A DNA stretch of 64,000 nt from Rebecca billardiae RCC1528 (taxonomy: Eukaryota > Haptophyta). Every line of letters starts with the position of its first letter. Position 1 is the first letter of the stretch. Below are positions 22,501 through 40,595 of this stretch, in pieces. The notes beneath the pieces are model-generated. The model ran no database searches and had not been told where the DNA came from. It was given only the letters and a program-made list of their open reading frames with translations. The position numbers were made by a program, and so were the translations under genes. The stretch lies in assembly GCA_965240325.2 (NCBI GenBank), contig OZ251245.1, forward strand, positions 682,001-746,000, read 5' to 3'.

Positions 22501-25500
22501 GCAGCCGCAGTGCTACTGGGCTGACGACAGCACGCTGGTCGCGCCCCTCCGAACGGAGACGGCGATGGCCCCGGGGCGCGCCGTCGCCGTGCGCGACGGC
22601 GCGCTCCGGCCCGCCGGCTTTGGCGGCTCGTGCGACGGCGGCCACCCGCTGTGCGCGTCGGCCGCGCGCGGCGGCGCGGCGACGATCAGTGTCGACGCGC
22701 CGTGCGAGGGAGGTTGCCCGCCGGTGGCCGCGTCGATCAGCGCGCCGTCGCTCGTCTCGGCCTGCCCCAACTCGACGCTCACACTCGACGCGTCCGCCTC
22801 CGCCGGCGGCGGCATCAAGCCGCTCAGCTTCAAGTGGCGGGTGGACCCGCGGCTCTCGGACTTCCCGGACTTTTTGAACGCGCGGCTCGGCGCGCTGTCG
22901 CCGGAGACGTCCGCGCTGACGCTCACCGCCGACGACGACCTGAACGGCGAGCGCTTTGTCTTCCTGCTCCGCGTCAGCTCCTTCCTCGGCCTCACCTCGG
23001 AGGTGCTCGACTGGGCTGTCGTGCGCTCGGGCAGCGCCGTGCCGACGCTCTCGATCGACGGCCCGCCGGTCGTGCGCGCGCGCGCGGCGGCGGCTGTGCT
23101 GCTGCAGGGGCGCGCGCAGGCGGCACCATGCTGGCCGCCGGAGGCGTCGGGCTCGATCGCGTTCGAATGGGCGCACAACGGCACGCTGGACAGCGAGACG
23201 GGCGCTCTGCTCGCCGGCGCGCCCGCGCTCGCGCTCGCCGGCGCGGACAAGGCCACCCTCTCGCTCCCACCGTTTTCGCTGAGCGCGGGGCGCACCTACT
23301 TGCTCACGCTGACCGCCACGATGGCGGACGCGCCCGGCGTCGCCTCGAGCGCGGCGGTGGCGGTGGCGGTGCTCGCGGAGCCGCTGCGCGCGGTGATCAG
23401 CGGCGGCGACCGCACCGCGAGCGTCGCGGACGCCCTTCAGATCGACGGCTCGGCCTCATACGACCCGAATGTGCATGCAGCCGCCGTCGCCGAGAGCGGC
23501 GGCGCGCCGCTCGCGTTCAACTGGACGATCACGCGGCTCAACGGCACCGCGGCGGGCAGCGGCGGCGAGTCCGGGGCCCTGGGCGCCGTGCAGCTCCCCG
23601 CGGGCGTCGACGGCGCCGCGCCGGCGCTCACACTGCCGGCGGGCGCGCTCGGCGCAGGCGTGTATTCGGTCCGGCTGACCGTGTCGCGCGCCGACGCTGC
23701 CGCCGCCTCCGCGGGCGCGGCCACCGCCGCGATCACAGTGACGCTGCTCGGCGCGCGCGTGCCGACGATCGCCTTCGAGCCGCTCGCGCGCGCCAAGTAC
23801 CCCGCCGTGTGGGCGCGGCCCACCGAGCGCCTCTCCATCCGCACGCGCGTCAGCGCGGGCGGCGGCGGCGCGCCGCCGGCAGGCGTTTACACTTACGCGT
23901 GGCGAGCGTACGCGGTCACCGCCGCGGGCGCGCCGCTCGGCGCCGAGCTGGAACTGCGCGACGCGGCGGCGGTGACGACGACGGGCGCGGCGCAGCCCAC
24001 CCTCGGCCTGCGCAGCGGCGCGCTCACGCCGGGCGCCACCTACGAGTTCGAGCTAACCGTGCTCGGCGGCGACGCGCCGGCGGTCGGCGCCGTCCGGGTC
24101 GAGATCAACCGGCCGCCGTTTGGCGGCGTGTTTGGCGTGACGCCGAGCGTGGGCGGCGTGGCGCAGGGCGTGGCGCTGCGCACGCGCTTCGAGTTCAGGG
24201 CGTCCTTCTGGACCGACGACGCCGACGACCTGCCGCTCGAGTACGCCTTCGGCCTCAAGGCGGCGGCCGCGGGCGCCGCGGCCGAGCTGGCGGGCGGCGC
24301 AGCCGAGTCGCAAGCACTCTCCGAGCGCGTGCGCTCCCAGTCAGTGCGCACGGTGCTGCCAGCTGGCGAGCACGTCGCGACTGTAACCATCTACGACCGG
24401 AGCGGCGGGCGCGCGGTGGCCGAGGTGGGTGTGCTCGTCCGCGCGCCCGCGGCCGTCTCGCAGTCGGAGCTCGCGCTCGCGCTCGCCGCGGCCGACAGCG
24501 CCGCGGCCGCCGGCCAGCCCGCGGAGACGCGCCAAATCGTCACGGCCATCGCCTCGGCCGCCGCGCGCGGAGGGAGCGGCGGCGGCGAGGAGGACGACGA
24601 CGCGGGGCGCGCGGGGATCACCTCGCAGCTGCTCGAGCTCACCGCGCGCGCGACCGCCGCGGGCGTGGACACGCCCACGTCGCGGCTGCAGGCCTCGGGC
24701 ACGCTAGCGGCGGTCCTCGGCGCAGCGCCCGAGGGCAAGCTCGACGGCGGCGCGCAGGCGTCGGCGAGCGCGCAGCTCGCGAGCGTGGCGCGCGCGGCCG
24801 CGACGGACGGCGTCGAGACGACGCTCACGACCAACGTGCTCGACGGGCTCGAGCAGGTGCTGCGGGCGAACCAGTCCACCGCCGCGGTGACGGCGGCGCA
24901 GCGCGCCGCCGTCGACGGCGCCGTTGTGGACGTGGCCGCGGGCATGGCGCGCGCATTCGTCGCAGGTGCGGTCTCTGGCGAGGCGCGGGCGAGCGCGTCC
25001 ACTGAGCGCGTGGCCATCTCGGCGGGCAGGCAGAGCGCCGAGGCGCTGGGCGGCACGGCGCTCGACGCGCCGGGCGTGCCCGGCGGCAGCGTCGCGCTGC
25101 CCCCGTCCGTGTTCGACGCGCACGCCGCCGAAGCACTTTCGGACGGCGTCGACGTGCTGCTCTATTCGCTCAACCGAGATGTGTATCTCGTGGACCAGCC
25201 TGCGGCCGCGTCTGGCGGGCTGGACGGCGTGGACGCGGGGAACGGCGTGGGCCGGCTGGGCCGGCGCGGCTCGAGGCTGCTCTCCGCCACCGCGGCGAGC
25301 GCGAGCACCGCCGCCGAGCTCCGCGTGCGAGACCTCCAGGGCGATGAGCGCGTGACGCTGCTCCTGCGGCGTCTGCCTGACTCGCAACTCGACACGCCCG
25401 CGCTGCCGGCGGCGCCGTGCGCCGAGGACGCGGAGTGCGGCCCGGCGGGCGAGTGCGCGGCGGAGGGCGTGTGCCAGTGCCTGGGCGAGTGGCACGGCCC

Positions 25501-28190
25501 GCGGTGCGAGCTACGCCACCTCTGCCACTTCTGGAACCTCACCGCCGCGGCGTGGGACACGAGCGGGTGCGAGACGCGACCCGTCGCCTCCGACCCGGCG
25601 CTCGCCGCGTGCGTGTGCTCCCACCTCACCACGTTCGGGCTCTTCTCAGTGCCGCTCACGCCGGAGGAGCTGCGCGCGGACGCGGTCTCGTTCGCCGGCT
25701 CGGTGAACACGGTCGACGCGGACGACGCCGCGGCGGTCTTCACCACGCCGCCCGAGCAGTTCGTCCGGCGCAACCCGTGGGTCGTTGGGCTCGTGGGCGC
25801 GCTCGCGGCCGGCTGTGCGCTCAGCGTCGGAGTCGCTCTGTGGCGCGACGCGGTCATGTGGCGGCGGATGCGCGCGCGGCAGGCGGACGAGGCGGAGGAC
25901 GACCACAAGCGCTCGCAGGCGTTCGCGGACGTGCTCGAGGAGCGCCTCGACGCGCTCGAGGACCAGCTCGACGACGCGCTCAACGACGCGGCCACGATGG
26001 TGCGCGCGCGCGTCGGCATGCTCCGGCGCGCGTCGAGCGGCGACCTCGAGCGAAGGCGCGCGGCGCGGCGCGAGGACGAGCACGCGGTGACGAAGCTGGT
26101 GCGCACGCTCGGGACGGAGATCTCGGTGAACCACACGCTGCTCGCGCTCTGCTTCGCGCCGCCCGAGAACCAGCGCCGCGCCGAGGTGGTGCAGACCTTC
26201 TGGTCGGTGCTCATCGTCGAGGCCTTCATCGAGACGTTGTTTTATTCCGACGCGGACGACGACGACATTGTGAACGTGACGCATTTCGTGCTCGGCGTGC
26301 TGGTGACGGGGATGGTGGCGTTCCCCGTGATGTGGCTGATCCCGCGCACGTTCGACTGGGCGTACGGCCGGCGCGGGCCCGTGCTCACCCGCCTCTTCGT
26401 CGCGCTGCGCGCGCACATCAACGAGCAGATCGTGCGGGCGGGCGGCGACGAGGACGCGCTGCCGACGAGCGCGTCGTTGCAATCGCCCGCGCGCAAGCCG
26501 CGCGGGAGCAAGGCGCGCCGGTTCATGTCGGCGCGCGGCGGCGGCGGCGGCGGCGGCGCAGAGGAGGGCTCGCCGCCCGCCTCGCCCGCGCGCTTCGGCT
26601 CCGGCCTGCCGCGCATGCTCAGCGCGGCCGGGAGCAGCTCGAGCGCCATGCTGCTTGACGCGCGCCCGCCGGCGCGCGCCCAGCCCGGCCTAACGAGCCC
26701 GTCGGGCGCGCGCGCTCGCACCAGCCCCGGCGCGAGCCCGCTCGGCGACGACGGCGTCGAGTCCGGGGGCGCCGGGGGCGGCGATGGCGCCCGCATGAGG
26801 GCCGCGGGGCCGCCGGGACAGGCGATCGTGCCGCTGAGCACGCGCGCGGCATCGGGCGGCGGCAGCGCGCTGCCGGCGCCGCCGCCGCCGCCAGCCGGCG
26901 CGGCGGGCGGCGGCGGCGGCGCTGGCAGGCCGCCGCCGCCGCCCTCGCGCCCGCCGCCGCCGCCGCCGTCCTCGCCGCCGCCGCCGGCCGAGCCCGCCGC
27001 CGCGCCCTCCGCCGCGCCCGCCGAGCAACCCGCGCCGGGCGGCGCGGCCAGCGCGCGCTGGCAGCAGCTCGCGAGCACGACGACTGCCGAGGGGCGGCAG
27101 CCGGCGGCGGCGAGCGCGCCCCGTGGGCCCGGCAAGAGCACCCTGCGGTTCGGCGCGGCGGTGCAGGAGCTGACACTCCGGCGCGACTCGCTCGAGAAGG
27201 GCGGCGGCGCGCCTCGGCCGCTCGAGATCGAGGCGGACGAGCCCTCGCCCTCGCGCGTGCGCCGCTCCGAGTCCTCGCGCACGCCCACCTCCGTCTACTC
27301 GGACGGCGCGTGGGTGGCGACTGACATCCTCTTCCATCTCCGCGCCATCTTTGACCGCTACGACGAAGGCCACGCGGGGAGCCTCGACACCGCCGAGCTG
27401 GGGCGGATGGTGCGGCACATGGTGCACCGCGCGACGAACGAGGACGACGAGGACTCGCTCGCCGCCGAGATGCGCGCGGTGGACAACAACGCCTCCGGCG
27501 CGATCAACTTTGGCGAGTTCCGCCGCTGGTACCGCGCCGAGCTCGCCAAGGCAGAGGAGGCGGAGGCGCGGCGCGCGCGCGGCGCGCTGCGCTTTGTGCC
27601 ACGGCTGCCCGAGCGCGCGCGCGTCGTGCTGGGCTGGCTCTTCACGTGGGCGGTGTTCGGCGTGTGCGCGCTGCTCGTCGTGCTGTGGGGCTCGGTGCTG
27701 GGCGACGCGAAGGTCGAGGCCATGCTGCTCAGCTGGGCCGTCGCGCTCGGGCACACTTTTGTGATTGAGGTGCGCGCGCGCGAGCCGCCGAGCGCGCGTG
27801 CGCGCGCACACACCCGCGGCGCCGGGCGCGCGCGCGCGGCTGCCGCGCGCGAGCGAGCGGCGTCGCGGCCGTGACGTGCGGCCCCCGCCGCGCGCCCCGC
27901 GCGCCGCCGCGCCGCAGGAGCCCGCGCTGATCGCGGCGCAGGTGCTCACACCCGCCGTGATCGAACTCACCAATCTCTCCACACTCGGCGTGGGCGCGGC
28001 CGTGCTCGCCGCCGGCGCGGGCCGCGGCAGGCGGCAGCGCGAAGGGCCGGACGTTCGCATCGAGCCCGAGGCGGGGCCGGACCTGCGCATCGCGCCCGAG
28101 GGGGAGAGCGAGGAGGGCGGCAGCCCCGTCGGGCCGAGCGGCGGGAGCGGCGCGCCCACGCCCCCCGCGCCGGCGGATGGGCTGCCGTAG
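12017..28190 (+). CDS. Giant polycystin-1/REJ-like surface receptor with C-lectin, Ser-Pro repeats, GPS and EF-hands
   Basis: Two exons: 12017-27769 and 27918-28190 (intron GTGCGC...CAG, 148 nt, phase 0), 5341 residues. Order by residue: signal peptide 1-23; C-type lectin domain 54-201 (WHPDNDPP and YICQ motifs); (SPPP)n-rich tract about 206-1380; a small domain with CTETAALNYD 1385-1503; twelve repeats of about 110 aa 1537-2885; IPT/TIG-like domains 2888-3440; REJ-like region about 3546-4146; EGF-like module 4467-4499; GPS site with CVCSHLTTF about 4535-4545; helix 1 4588-4610; helices 2-3 4726-4778; Pro/Ser-rich linker; two EF-hands 5109-5175 with canonical loops (DEGHAGSLDTAE, DNNASGAINFGE); helices 4-5 from 5205. 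The segment LLSWAVALGHTFVIEEP matches polycystin TM loops. It lacks a recognisable PLAT domain and the C-terminal channel helices. Role: probably an autoproteolysed cell-surface or ciliary adhesion/sensor receptor (inference). Confidence 0.82.
12174..12617 (+). other. C-type lectin domain of the giant receptor
   Basis: The segment contains the C-lectin features W(H)P-D-N-D-P-P, NCMHI, FYADAAC and GYICQ with paired cysteines. It is N-terminal, just after the signal peptide, so it is the outermost module. The calcium/sugar motif is not a classical EPN or QPD, so its ligand cannot be predicted. Confidence 0.7.
12630..16155 (+). repeat. 3.5-kb Ser-Pro coding repeat
   Basis: The tract is dominated by SPPP, PPSPP and PPAPP units (codons AGC/TCG + CCG/CCA/CCC). 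Such tracts in algal wall and matrix proteins are hydroxylated and glycosylated into stiff rods. The opposite strand and other frames are also open, giving Gly- or Ala-rich shadow frames. Tract length is likely polymorphic and prone to assembly error. Confidence 0.9.
16624..20670 (+). repeat. Twelve tandem ~110-aa extracellular repeats
   Basis: Each unit has the outline hydrophobic strand, GVGLxxGDxAxWV, a cysteine, a G-rich segment, LCYxFxxEPF, then an xVxLxVxxVxGP end. One Cys in the middle and one in LCY suggest a disulfide per unit. Copies are diverged, with N-glycosylation sequons scattered through them. The fold is unknown to me; beta-sandwich is inference. Confidence 0.75.
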
Positions 28191-28758
28191 CAGTATTGTA
28201 TCTAGTGGGCCGTGCGCTGAGTCGTAGTCAGCTAGCAGTCGCGTAGTAATCCGACCACGCTCGCTGATGATTGAGCAGTCGTGACGATGCTTGCGCTGCT
28301 ACTACGACTATATACTCACTCTGCACTGCTACTGGACGGCTGACGACGCGCCAGCAGCAGCAGGCGGCGGCGGCGGCAAGTAGACTACTGTGACAGCGGC
28401 CGCGCCGCCCGCGCTGCCCCGCGCAGACTGAGACCCGCTGATGACGACCCGCACGACAGACGAATGCTCGCATATATGATGGCCCGCCGGGCGCGCGCGC
28501 CGCCACCCCGACCATTACGTCCACACGCGCAGTCACGGCAGTGCCGCCGCCGGCCACGGCGGCCACCGCCCGACCAGGCTGCTATCCAGGCCCGGCGCAT
28601 CCACCGCCCGCGCGCACGGCCTGGCTCCGAGCTCGCATCCGCCGGTCACGTGGCGGCTAGCGATGGCTGGCGCGCGCGCACACGCACGCACCACGAGCCG
28701 CGCGCTGCCTCCCGCCGGCGGCCGCCGCCCGCGCAAGGCGCGCCACCTCGCCCGTTGC
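28191..28758. other. Intergenic, convergent gene ends
   Basis: This is the 568 bp between the stop of the giant receptor gene (+) and the stop of the ABCC gene (-). No domain or repeat is recognisable; 3' UTRs are expected. Confidence 0.6.
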
Positions 28759-35764
<7,006 letters not shown>

Positions 35765-35874
35765 GGCGCGAGGTGAGCGCGGGGGCGAGCGACGGTCTGA
35801 GCGCGCGAGGGGAAAGGGCACCGGCGGCGGGCGCGAGGCGACGCTTTGCGCGCGTGTTTGCGTCGGTCGGCGCG

Positions 35875-36287
35875 CCCAGCCAAGGGTGTCCAGGGTCCGC
35901 AACAGCCAGTGCGCAGCGCGGCAGAGGCTGTGACATCGCGAGGTCGCCGCTCGCCAGTGGGACTCGCCCGCCCGCCGCCGTGCACGGCGGCGGAGCCGCT
36001 TGCGCCGTGCGCTCCTGCGGCCGTCGGATCGGGCTGCGTAGGCGGCGCGCGGCTTGGGCCGTCGCTGAGCCACCCAGCGCCCCTCGCTGCGCCGCGCGCC
36101 TTCCTCGTCCTCGCCTTCTCCGCGCCTTGGAGCAGCACGCACACGCGTGGCGCCGCACAAAGGCAGCCCAGGCGCTCGCGTGCAAGCGTGCGCGCGCGCA
36201 GCGCGACGGGCTCGACTCGGGGCTCGCGCCGCTGCGGGGGCATGCAGCACCATCCCATGCGCGCGCGACGCCACCTCGAGCCTGCGC
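35875..36287 (+). repeat. Left arm of a ~415-bp inverted repeat
   Basis: The left arm begins CCAGCCAAGGGTGTCCAGGG and ends CCTCGAGCCTGCGC. Its reverse complement recurs at 36583-36998 with only scattered differences. It lies just upstream of the ABCC start, so it may carry promoter sequence of that gene. Confidence 0.88.
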
Positions 36288-36582
36288 ATCGCTGTGACCG
36301 TCACGCGCCAAATGCTCACACGTCCTCGTGTTAAAGTAGGCCCAATCTGACCAGAACCTGCCATGCGTCAGGACAACTTCTTAGGCAAGACACGATGACA
36401 GCTACGACGCGGCGCTTCTCAGAAAGCGTGGAGACCACAAGACAAGCGCACGCAAGCATGACCGTCTCCGCGTCGATCGCGTCGACGCACTCAAGGCCCG
36501 TTGTGGAAGCTTCCGTCGCACGTGTGATGATGCCAAGTCAGACCATTTTGTAACGTGCATCAGCGTGCACTGACGGTCAAAC

Positions 36583-36998
36583 GCGCAGGTTCGAGGTGGC
36601 GTCGCGCGCGCATGTGATGGTGCTGCATGCCCCCGCAGCGGCGCGAGCCCTGAGTCGAGCCCGTCGCGCGCTGCGCGCGCGCGCTTGCACGCGAGCGCCT
36701 GCGCTGCTTTTGTGGCGGCGCCGCGCGTGTGCGTGCTGCTTCAAGGCGCGGAGGAGGCGAGGACGAGGAAGGCGCGCGGCGCAGCGAGGGGCGCTGGGTG
36801 GCTCAGCGACGGCCCAAGCCGCGCGCCGCCTACGCAGCCCGATCCGACGGCCGCAGGAGCGCACGGCGCAAGCGGCTCCGCCGCCGTGCACGGCGGCGGG
36901 CGGGCGAGTCCCACTGGCGAGCGGCGACCTCGCGATGTCACAGCCTCTGCCGCGCTGCGCACTGGCTGTTGCGGACCCTGGACACCCTTGGCCCAGCC
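36583..36998 (-). repeat. Right arm of the ~415-bp inverted repeat
   Basis: The right arm begins GCGCAGGTTCGAGGTGG and ends GGACACCCTTGGCCCAGC. The 295-bp spacer between the arms (36288-36582) is single-copy. No transposase gene is present, and open frames inside the two arms mirror each other, which argues against a coding role. Confidence 0.88.
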
Positions 36999-38101
36999 CG
37001 GCCCGGGCGGCCGCTCCTTCGCGCGATTGGTCGCCGACGACCGCACCGGACGCACAGAAAGAAGCACGGCGAAGTGCTCAACGCTCAACGCGGTCCGGAC
37101 CAGCAGCCGCAGGTTCCTCGCCGCTCTCCCCCTTGGCGCCTAGGCCTAGCACTAGTAGTGGCGGGTGACAATGGCGCGCTGCTTGTCGCCGCATACGTCG
37201 ATCTGACTTGCTCGGCGCGTCCCGTCAGGTCCCTGTTACACCACGGTACCGACCACGCTGCGGTACAGTGCGCTGCAGACTCGGCGGTGCGGTCCGTCAA
37301 AGCAGCAGAGACTAGAGTAGCTATAGTACAGTTTCGATTTATTGTTTTAGCGTGCGTCAGCGTAAGGCTCACGGTGGCAGGTTGCCGCGCCATCCTTCAT
37401 CGCACGCTCAGCGGAGAGTAGAGTGCCAGTTCACTCCGAGTTCGAGACTGACTCGGTTGACGGTTCACGGTGCCAAGACAGCTGCCAACGCGGTCAACTG
37501 CCGTACCGTTGGCGTTGATGGCGCGGGACTGAGTTCCGTGTTCGACTGATGAGCACTGAGTTCGCCGAATCACATTAAGCCATCATCGTAGTGATGCGCC
37601 TCGTAGTTAATCGTACTCTTGAGTCGGACTCTCGGTGACTGGACACTGGTGACTCATTCAAGAGCAGCGATCGCGTGAGCGATCGCGGTGACTCACTCAA
37701 GAGCAGCGGTCCGCCCGGGTCCGCGGAGCCGATTAAAAAAATAATATATATATATATATATATCTCGTCACTTTCACCGCCGGCCGCACTAAGTGACTAC
37801 GGTACTCTGATACGGTTGTACGTACTACGTAGCCTGCGCGAGACGGCGCCGCGCCCGCGGCCAGCAGATTCGGTGTCGCGCCGCCGCGCCCGGACCGGCG
37901 ACCGGTGATACCACTCGCGAGACACCCGCGGATATCTGGTGAGACTCCGTGACCGGCTGGTGTCCCGAAGGAGCCAACGAGCCATGTCGCCCCAGCGTTT
38001 CTCGACGTGGTGTCGGCAGCAGAAGTGCGCTGCGTGAGCGCCGAGCGGCACTACGCTCGGCGCTCGGAGAGCTCCTGCCGCCGCCAGGCCGACGCTCAGG
38101 A
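36999..38101. other. Intergenic, no gene seen; (TA)n near 37743
   Basis: This moderately GC-rich, mixed sequence has many stops in all frames and a TA microsatellite at about 37743-37763. A short near-repeat (agcgatcgcg / actcactcaagagcagcg) occurs at about 37655-37705. No coding signal. Confidence 0.6.
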
Positions 38102-39790
38102 TCACGGCGGCGCCGGGCGAGGAGCAGAGCCAGAGGGACGCCTGGCAGCCGCCATCGCCTCTGCGCCGGCCAGGCGCCGGGCAGCCGCCGCCGCCGCGCC
38201 GGTCGCCCCCGGCGCGGGCGCCATGGCCCGCGCGGCGCCGCCGCCCTTACTCGCCGAGCCGCCTGCCGCCGCCGCCGCGATCGCGCCGCCTCCGTCCAGC
38301 TCGGTGCACGACGCAGCGCGCCGGCTCACACCTGGGCGCGCGTCCCTTCGCGCGGCGCCGGGCGCAGCACCGACCGCGCTCGAGCGGCGGCTGGACGGCG
38401 CGCTCGCGCCCGCCGTCGCAGCCGCTGCAGACGGCTCGGCTGCCGATGCGGCGTCAGTCTGCGCCGAGGCCGCGCCCCGCCCCGCGCCCGCGCCGCGCCG
38501 CGCGCCACCGGCGCCACCCAGGGCACCGGAGGCCCCGAGCCGAGAGCCGGCGCCGCGCCCACCCACGCCGCCGGTGCGCTGCCCCGCCTCCCGAGCCGCG
38601 CTGCCCAGCGACGCGTCGGCACGCCCAGCCGCTGCGCTCGCGGTCGCCGCCGCCGCGCTTCCCCCTCCGCCGCGCGCGCGCCGCGCGCCCGCGGCCGCGC
38701 GACCCGCCTCCGCTGGTGGCGGCTGTGACGCCCTCTCCGGCGCGGTGGCGGCTGGGGGCGAGGCGGCGTGCGCGGCGTGCGCGGGCGGGCCGCGCTCCAG
38801 GCGCCAGCCCGGCCGCGCCCATGCGCGCTCCGCCTTGGCCACAGCCGCCGGCGAGAGCGGCGGGGACGCCGCCACCTCCGCCTGCTGAACGCTGGCGCCG
38901 CCAAAGCCCGCGCCGTCCGCGCCGTCCGCGCCGTCCGAGCCGCCCGCCATCGAGGCGCGCAGCTCGGCGGTCATCTGCTCCATGCGCTCGGCGCGCTCCT
39001 GCATGCGGCGCAGGCGCTCCTCGAACTCGTCCGCCGAGCGCTGCGCGCCAACCGAGCGCTCCGCGAGCGACGCGACGCGCGGGGCCAGCGTGGGCGCCAG
39101 TCGTGTTCCGCGGTCGCGCGCGGCGCCGCTCGCGACGGCGGGCTCATCCTCGTCGTCGTCGTCGTCCGCGAGCGCGCGCTCGCGGTGCGCCGCGCGGTGC
39201 TGCACGAGCAGCGTCGCTTCCGCCTCACGCAGCGCGGACTTGAACGCCTCGTCCTCGCTCGCCGCGTTCTCAAGGCGCTCGCGTAATTTTCGTGATCGTT
39301 CGGTTGTCGCCATGAACGTGCGGCCAAACGTACGCAAGCCGGCCTGCGCCTCGTCGGAGGCGTGCAGTGCCTCGTCGAGCGAGTGATCGAGCGATTCGGC
39401 CAGCATGCCGCCGTGTGCGCCGCCGCCGGCAGACGTGTCAGCTGCGGGCTCGGGCGCGCCGCCCACTTCGCGCGCGCGCGTGGGCGCGGAGGCAGCCGCC
39501 TGCTCGCCCGGCGGCGGCGCGGACGCGCGCTGCTGCTTGAGCGTGTGCGCGGCGCGGGCTGCAGAGCCACCGACGGCGTTGGCGATTGGGGCAGAGCCCG
39601 ACGGGTCGACGCTCGCCATCTGCTTGGCGCCGTTGTCGCTCGCCACGAGCATCCCAGCCCCGCCGCCGTGCGCGGGTGGGCTGCCCTCGCCCGTCTTGAA
39701 CGGCCTCTCAAAACCGTTCTCAAGACCGCGGAGGCGCGGAGCGGCTCGAACAAAATAGCGCATCGATCTTGAAATGCTTGAAATCGACAT
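38102..39790 (-). CDS. Hypothetical coiled-coil, Ala-rich protein
   Basis: An open frame of 562 codons starts at the Met of MSISSISRSMRYF. Residues about 85-270 are charged and helical, with segments such as ESLDHSLDEALHASDEAQ, TERSRKLRERLENAASEDEA and ADEFEERLRRMQERAERMEQ, which look like real coiled coil. An acidic run DDDDDEDE lies between them. The C-terminal half is Ala/Gly/Ser/Pro low complexity. I recognise no family. Antisense frames are also open through the Ala-rich part, but only this strand gives the heptad-like charged segments. The start could instead be a downstream Met (MRYFV or MLVASDNG), and an intron in the Ala-rich half cannot be excluded. Confidence 0.55.
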   Translation of the reverse strand: MSISSISRSMRYFVRAAPRLRGLENGFERPFKTGEGSPPAHGGGAGMLVASDNGAKQMASVDPSGSAPIANAVGGSAARAAHTLKQQRASAPPPGEQAAASAPTRAREVGGAPEPAADTSAGGGAHGGMLAESLDHSLDEALHASDEAQAGLRTFGRTFMATTERSRKLRERLENAASEDEAFKSALREAEATLLVQHRAAHRERALADDDDDEDEPAVASGAARDRGTRLAPTLAPRVASLAERSVGAQRSADEFEERLRRMQERAERMEQMTAELRASMAGGSDGADGADGAGFGGASVQQAEVAASPPLSPAAVAKAERAWARPGWRLERGPPAHAAHAASPPAATAPERASQPPPAEAGRAAAGARRARGGGGSAAAATASAAAGRADASLGSAAREAGQRTGGVGGRGAGSRLGASGALGGAGGARRGAGAGRGAASAQTDAASAAEPSAAAATAGASAPSSRRSSAVGAAPGAARRDARPGVSRRAASCTELDGGGAIAAAAAGGSASKGGGAARAMAPAPGATGAAAAAARRLAGAEAMAAARRPSGSAPRPAPP

Positions 39791-40595
39791 GAACCGTCTT
39801 TGTGCGCGCAATTCATTTTCGCATTGGTGCGTTCTGAGTGTGAGTGTAGTATGGAGCGCTCGTTGGAACTTGGCGGGGCTTGGAACTTGACACCGCATTT
39901 CCCAGCGAAGTGCCCCATCTCGGCGGGGCTGGCACGGTCGGCACACGCTCCTGAGCGCTCGCTTCGCGGTGCGGCAGGCCTTGGGCAGCCCAGACAGACA
40001 TGCCGCGACCGAATTACCGGGCCATGCGCGCACCACACCCGCGCCACATGGCCTGCGCGCTGGACGACTGAGAGGCAACGCCGAACCACTGCATTCCACT
40101 GCCCCGCATGCACCCCAAGTCACCTTCAGAGGGCGTCGACGAGCGCAGAGCGGGTGCGTGGGAGTTCGACCAGCTCGTGTACCTTCTTGCTAGCACCAGC
40201 GGCGAGGTCGCAAGCCGAACCTTGACCAGCCGTGGAACTTGAGCTGGTCGGCAGCAAAACCACCGTTTAACCCGGATCAAGTTAGCAGCGTGCGAGGAGG
40301 AGGCGCGGTGCGCGTCCGCGGCTGGCGAGAGGCGTCCGGACCGTGCCGTTCTCGGCCGCGCCCGCGCGCTTCCCGCCGCCGCGGGCCCCGTGTACGCCCG
40401 TCGTCGCCCTCGCCGCGCGGGCGCCAAACCGGCGTCACTAGTTCCAACGAACGCTCCATAGTTCATCATCGACTCATCGTCCGTCGACAGCGTCGTCCCA
40501 CACGATGCAGCAATGCTGCACAATTCGGTTCATAACTTCAGTCGCATGTTGACCGGCTAATACGCAGTCTACTAGAACCTCCTCAACCACCGATC
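39791..40595. other. Intergenic with short inverted motif
   Basis: No gene is seen. The motif TATGGAGCG(C/T)TCGTTGGAAC occurs on the plus strand at about 39849-39868 and on the minus strand at about 40440-40460. Confidence 0.5.

Noticed and set aside
36577-37421. Frames inside the inverted-repeat arms
   Set aside because: The same peptides appear in both arms on opposite strands and are Arg/Ala-rich; they follow from the repeat and GC bias.
38007-38888. Plus-strand Ala/Pro-rich frame of 293 aa
   Set aside because: Antisense to the coiled-coil gene's low-complexity half; it has no charged helical segments and no family match.
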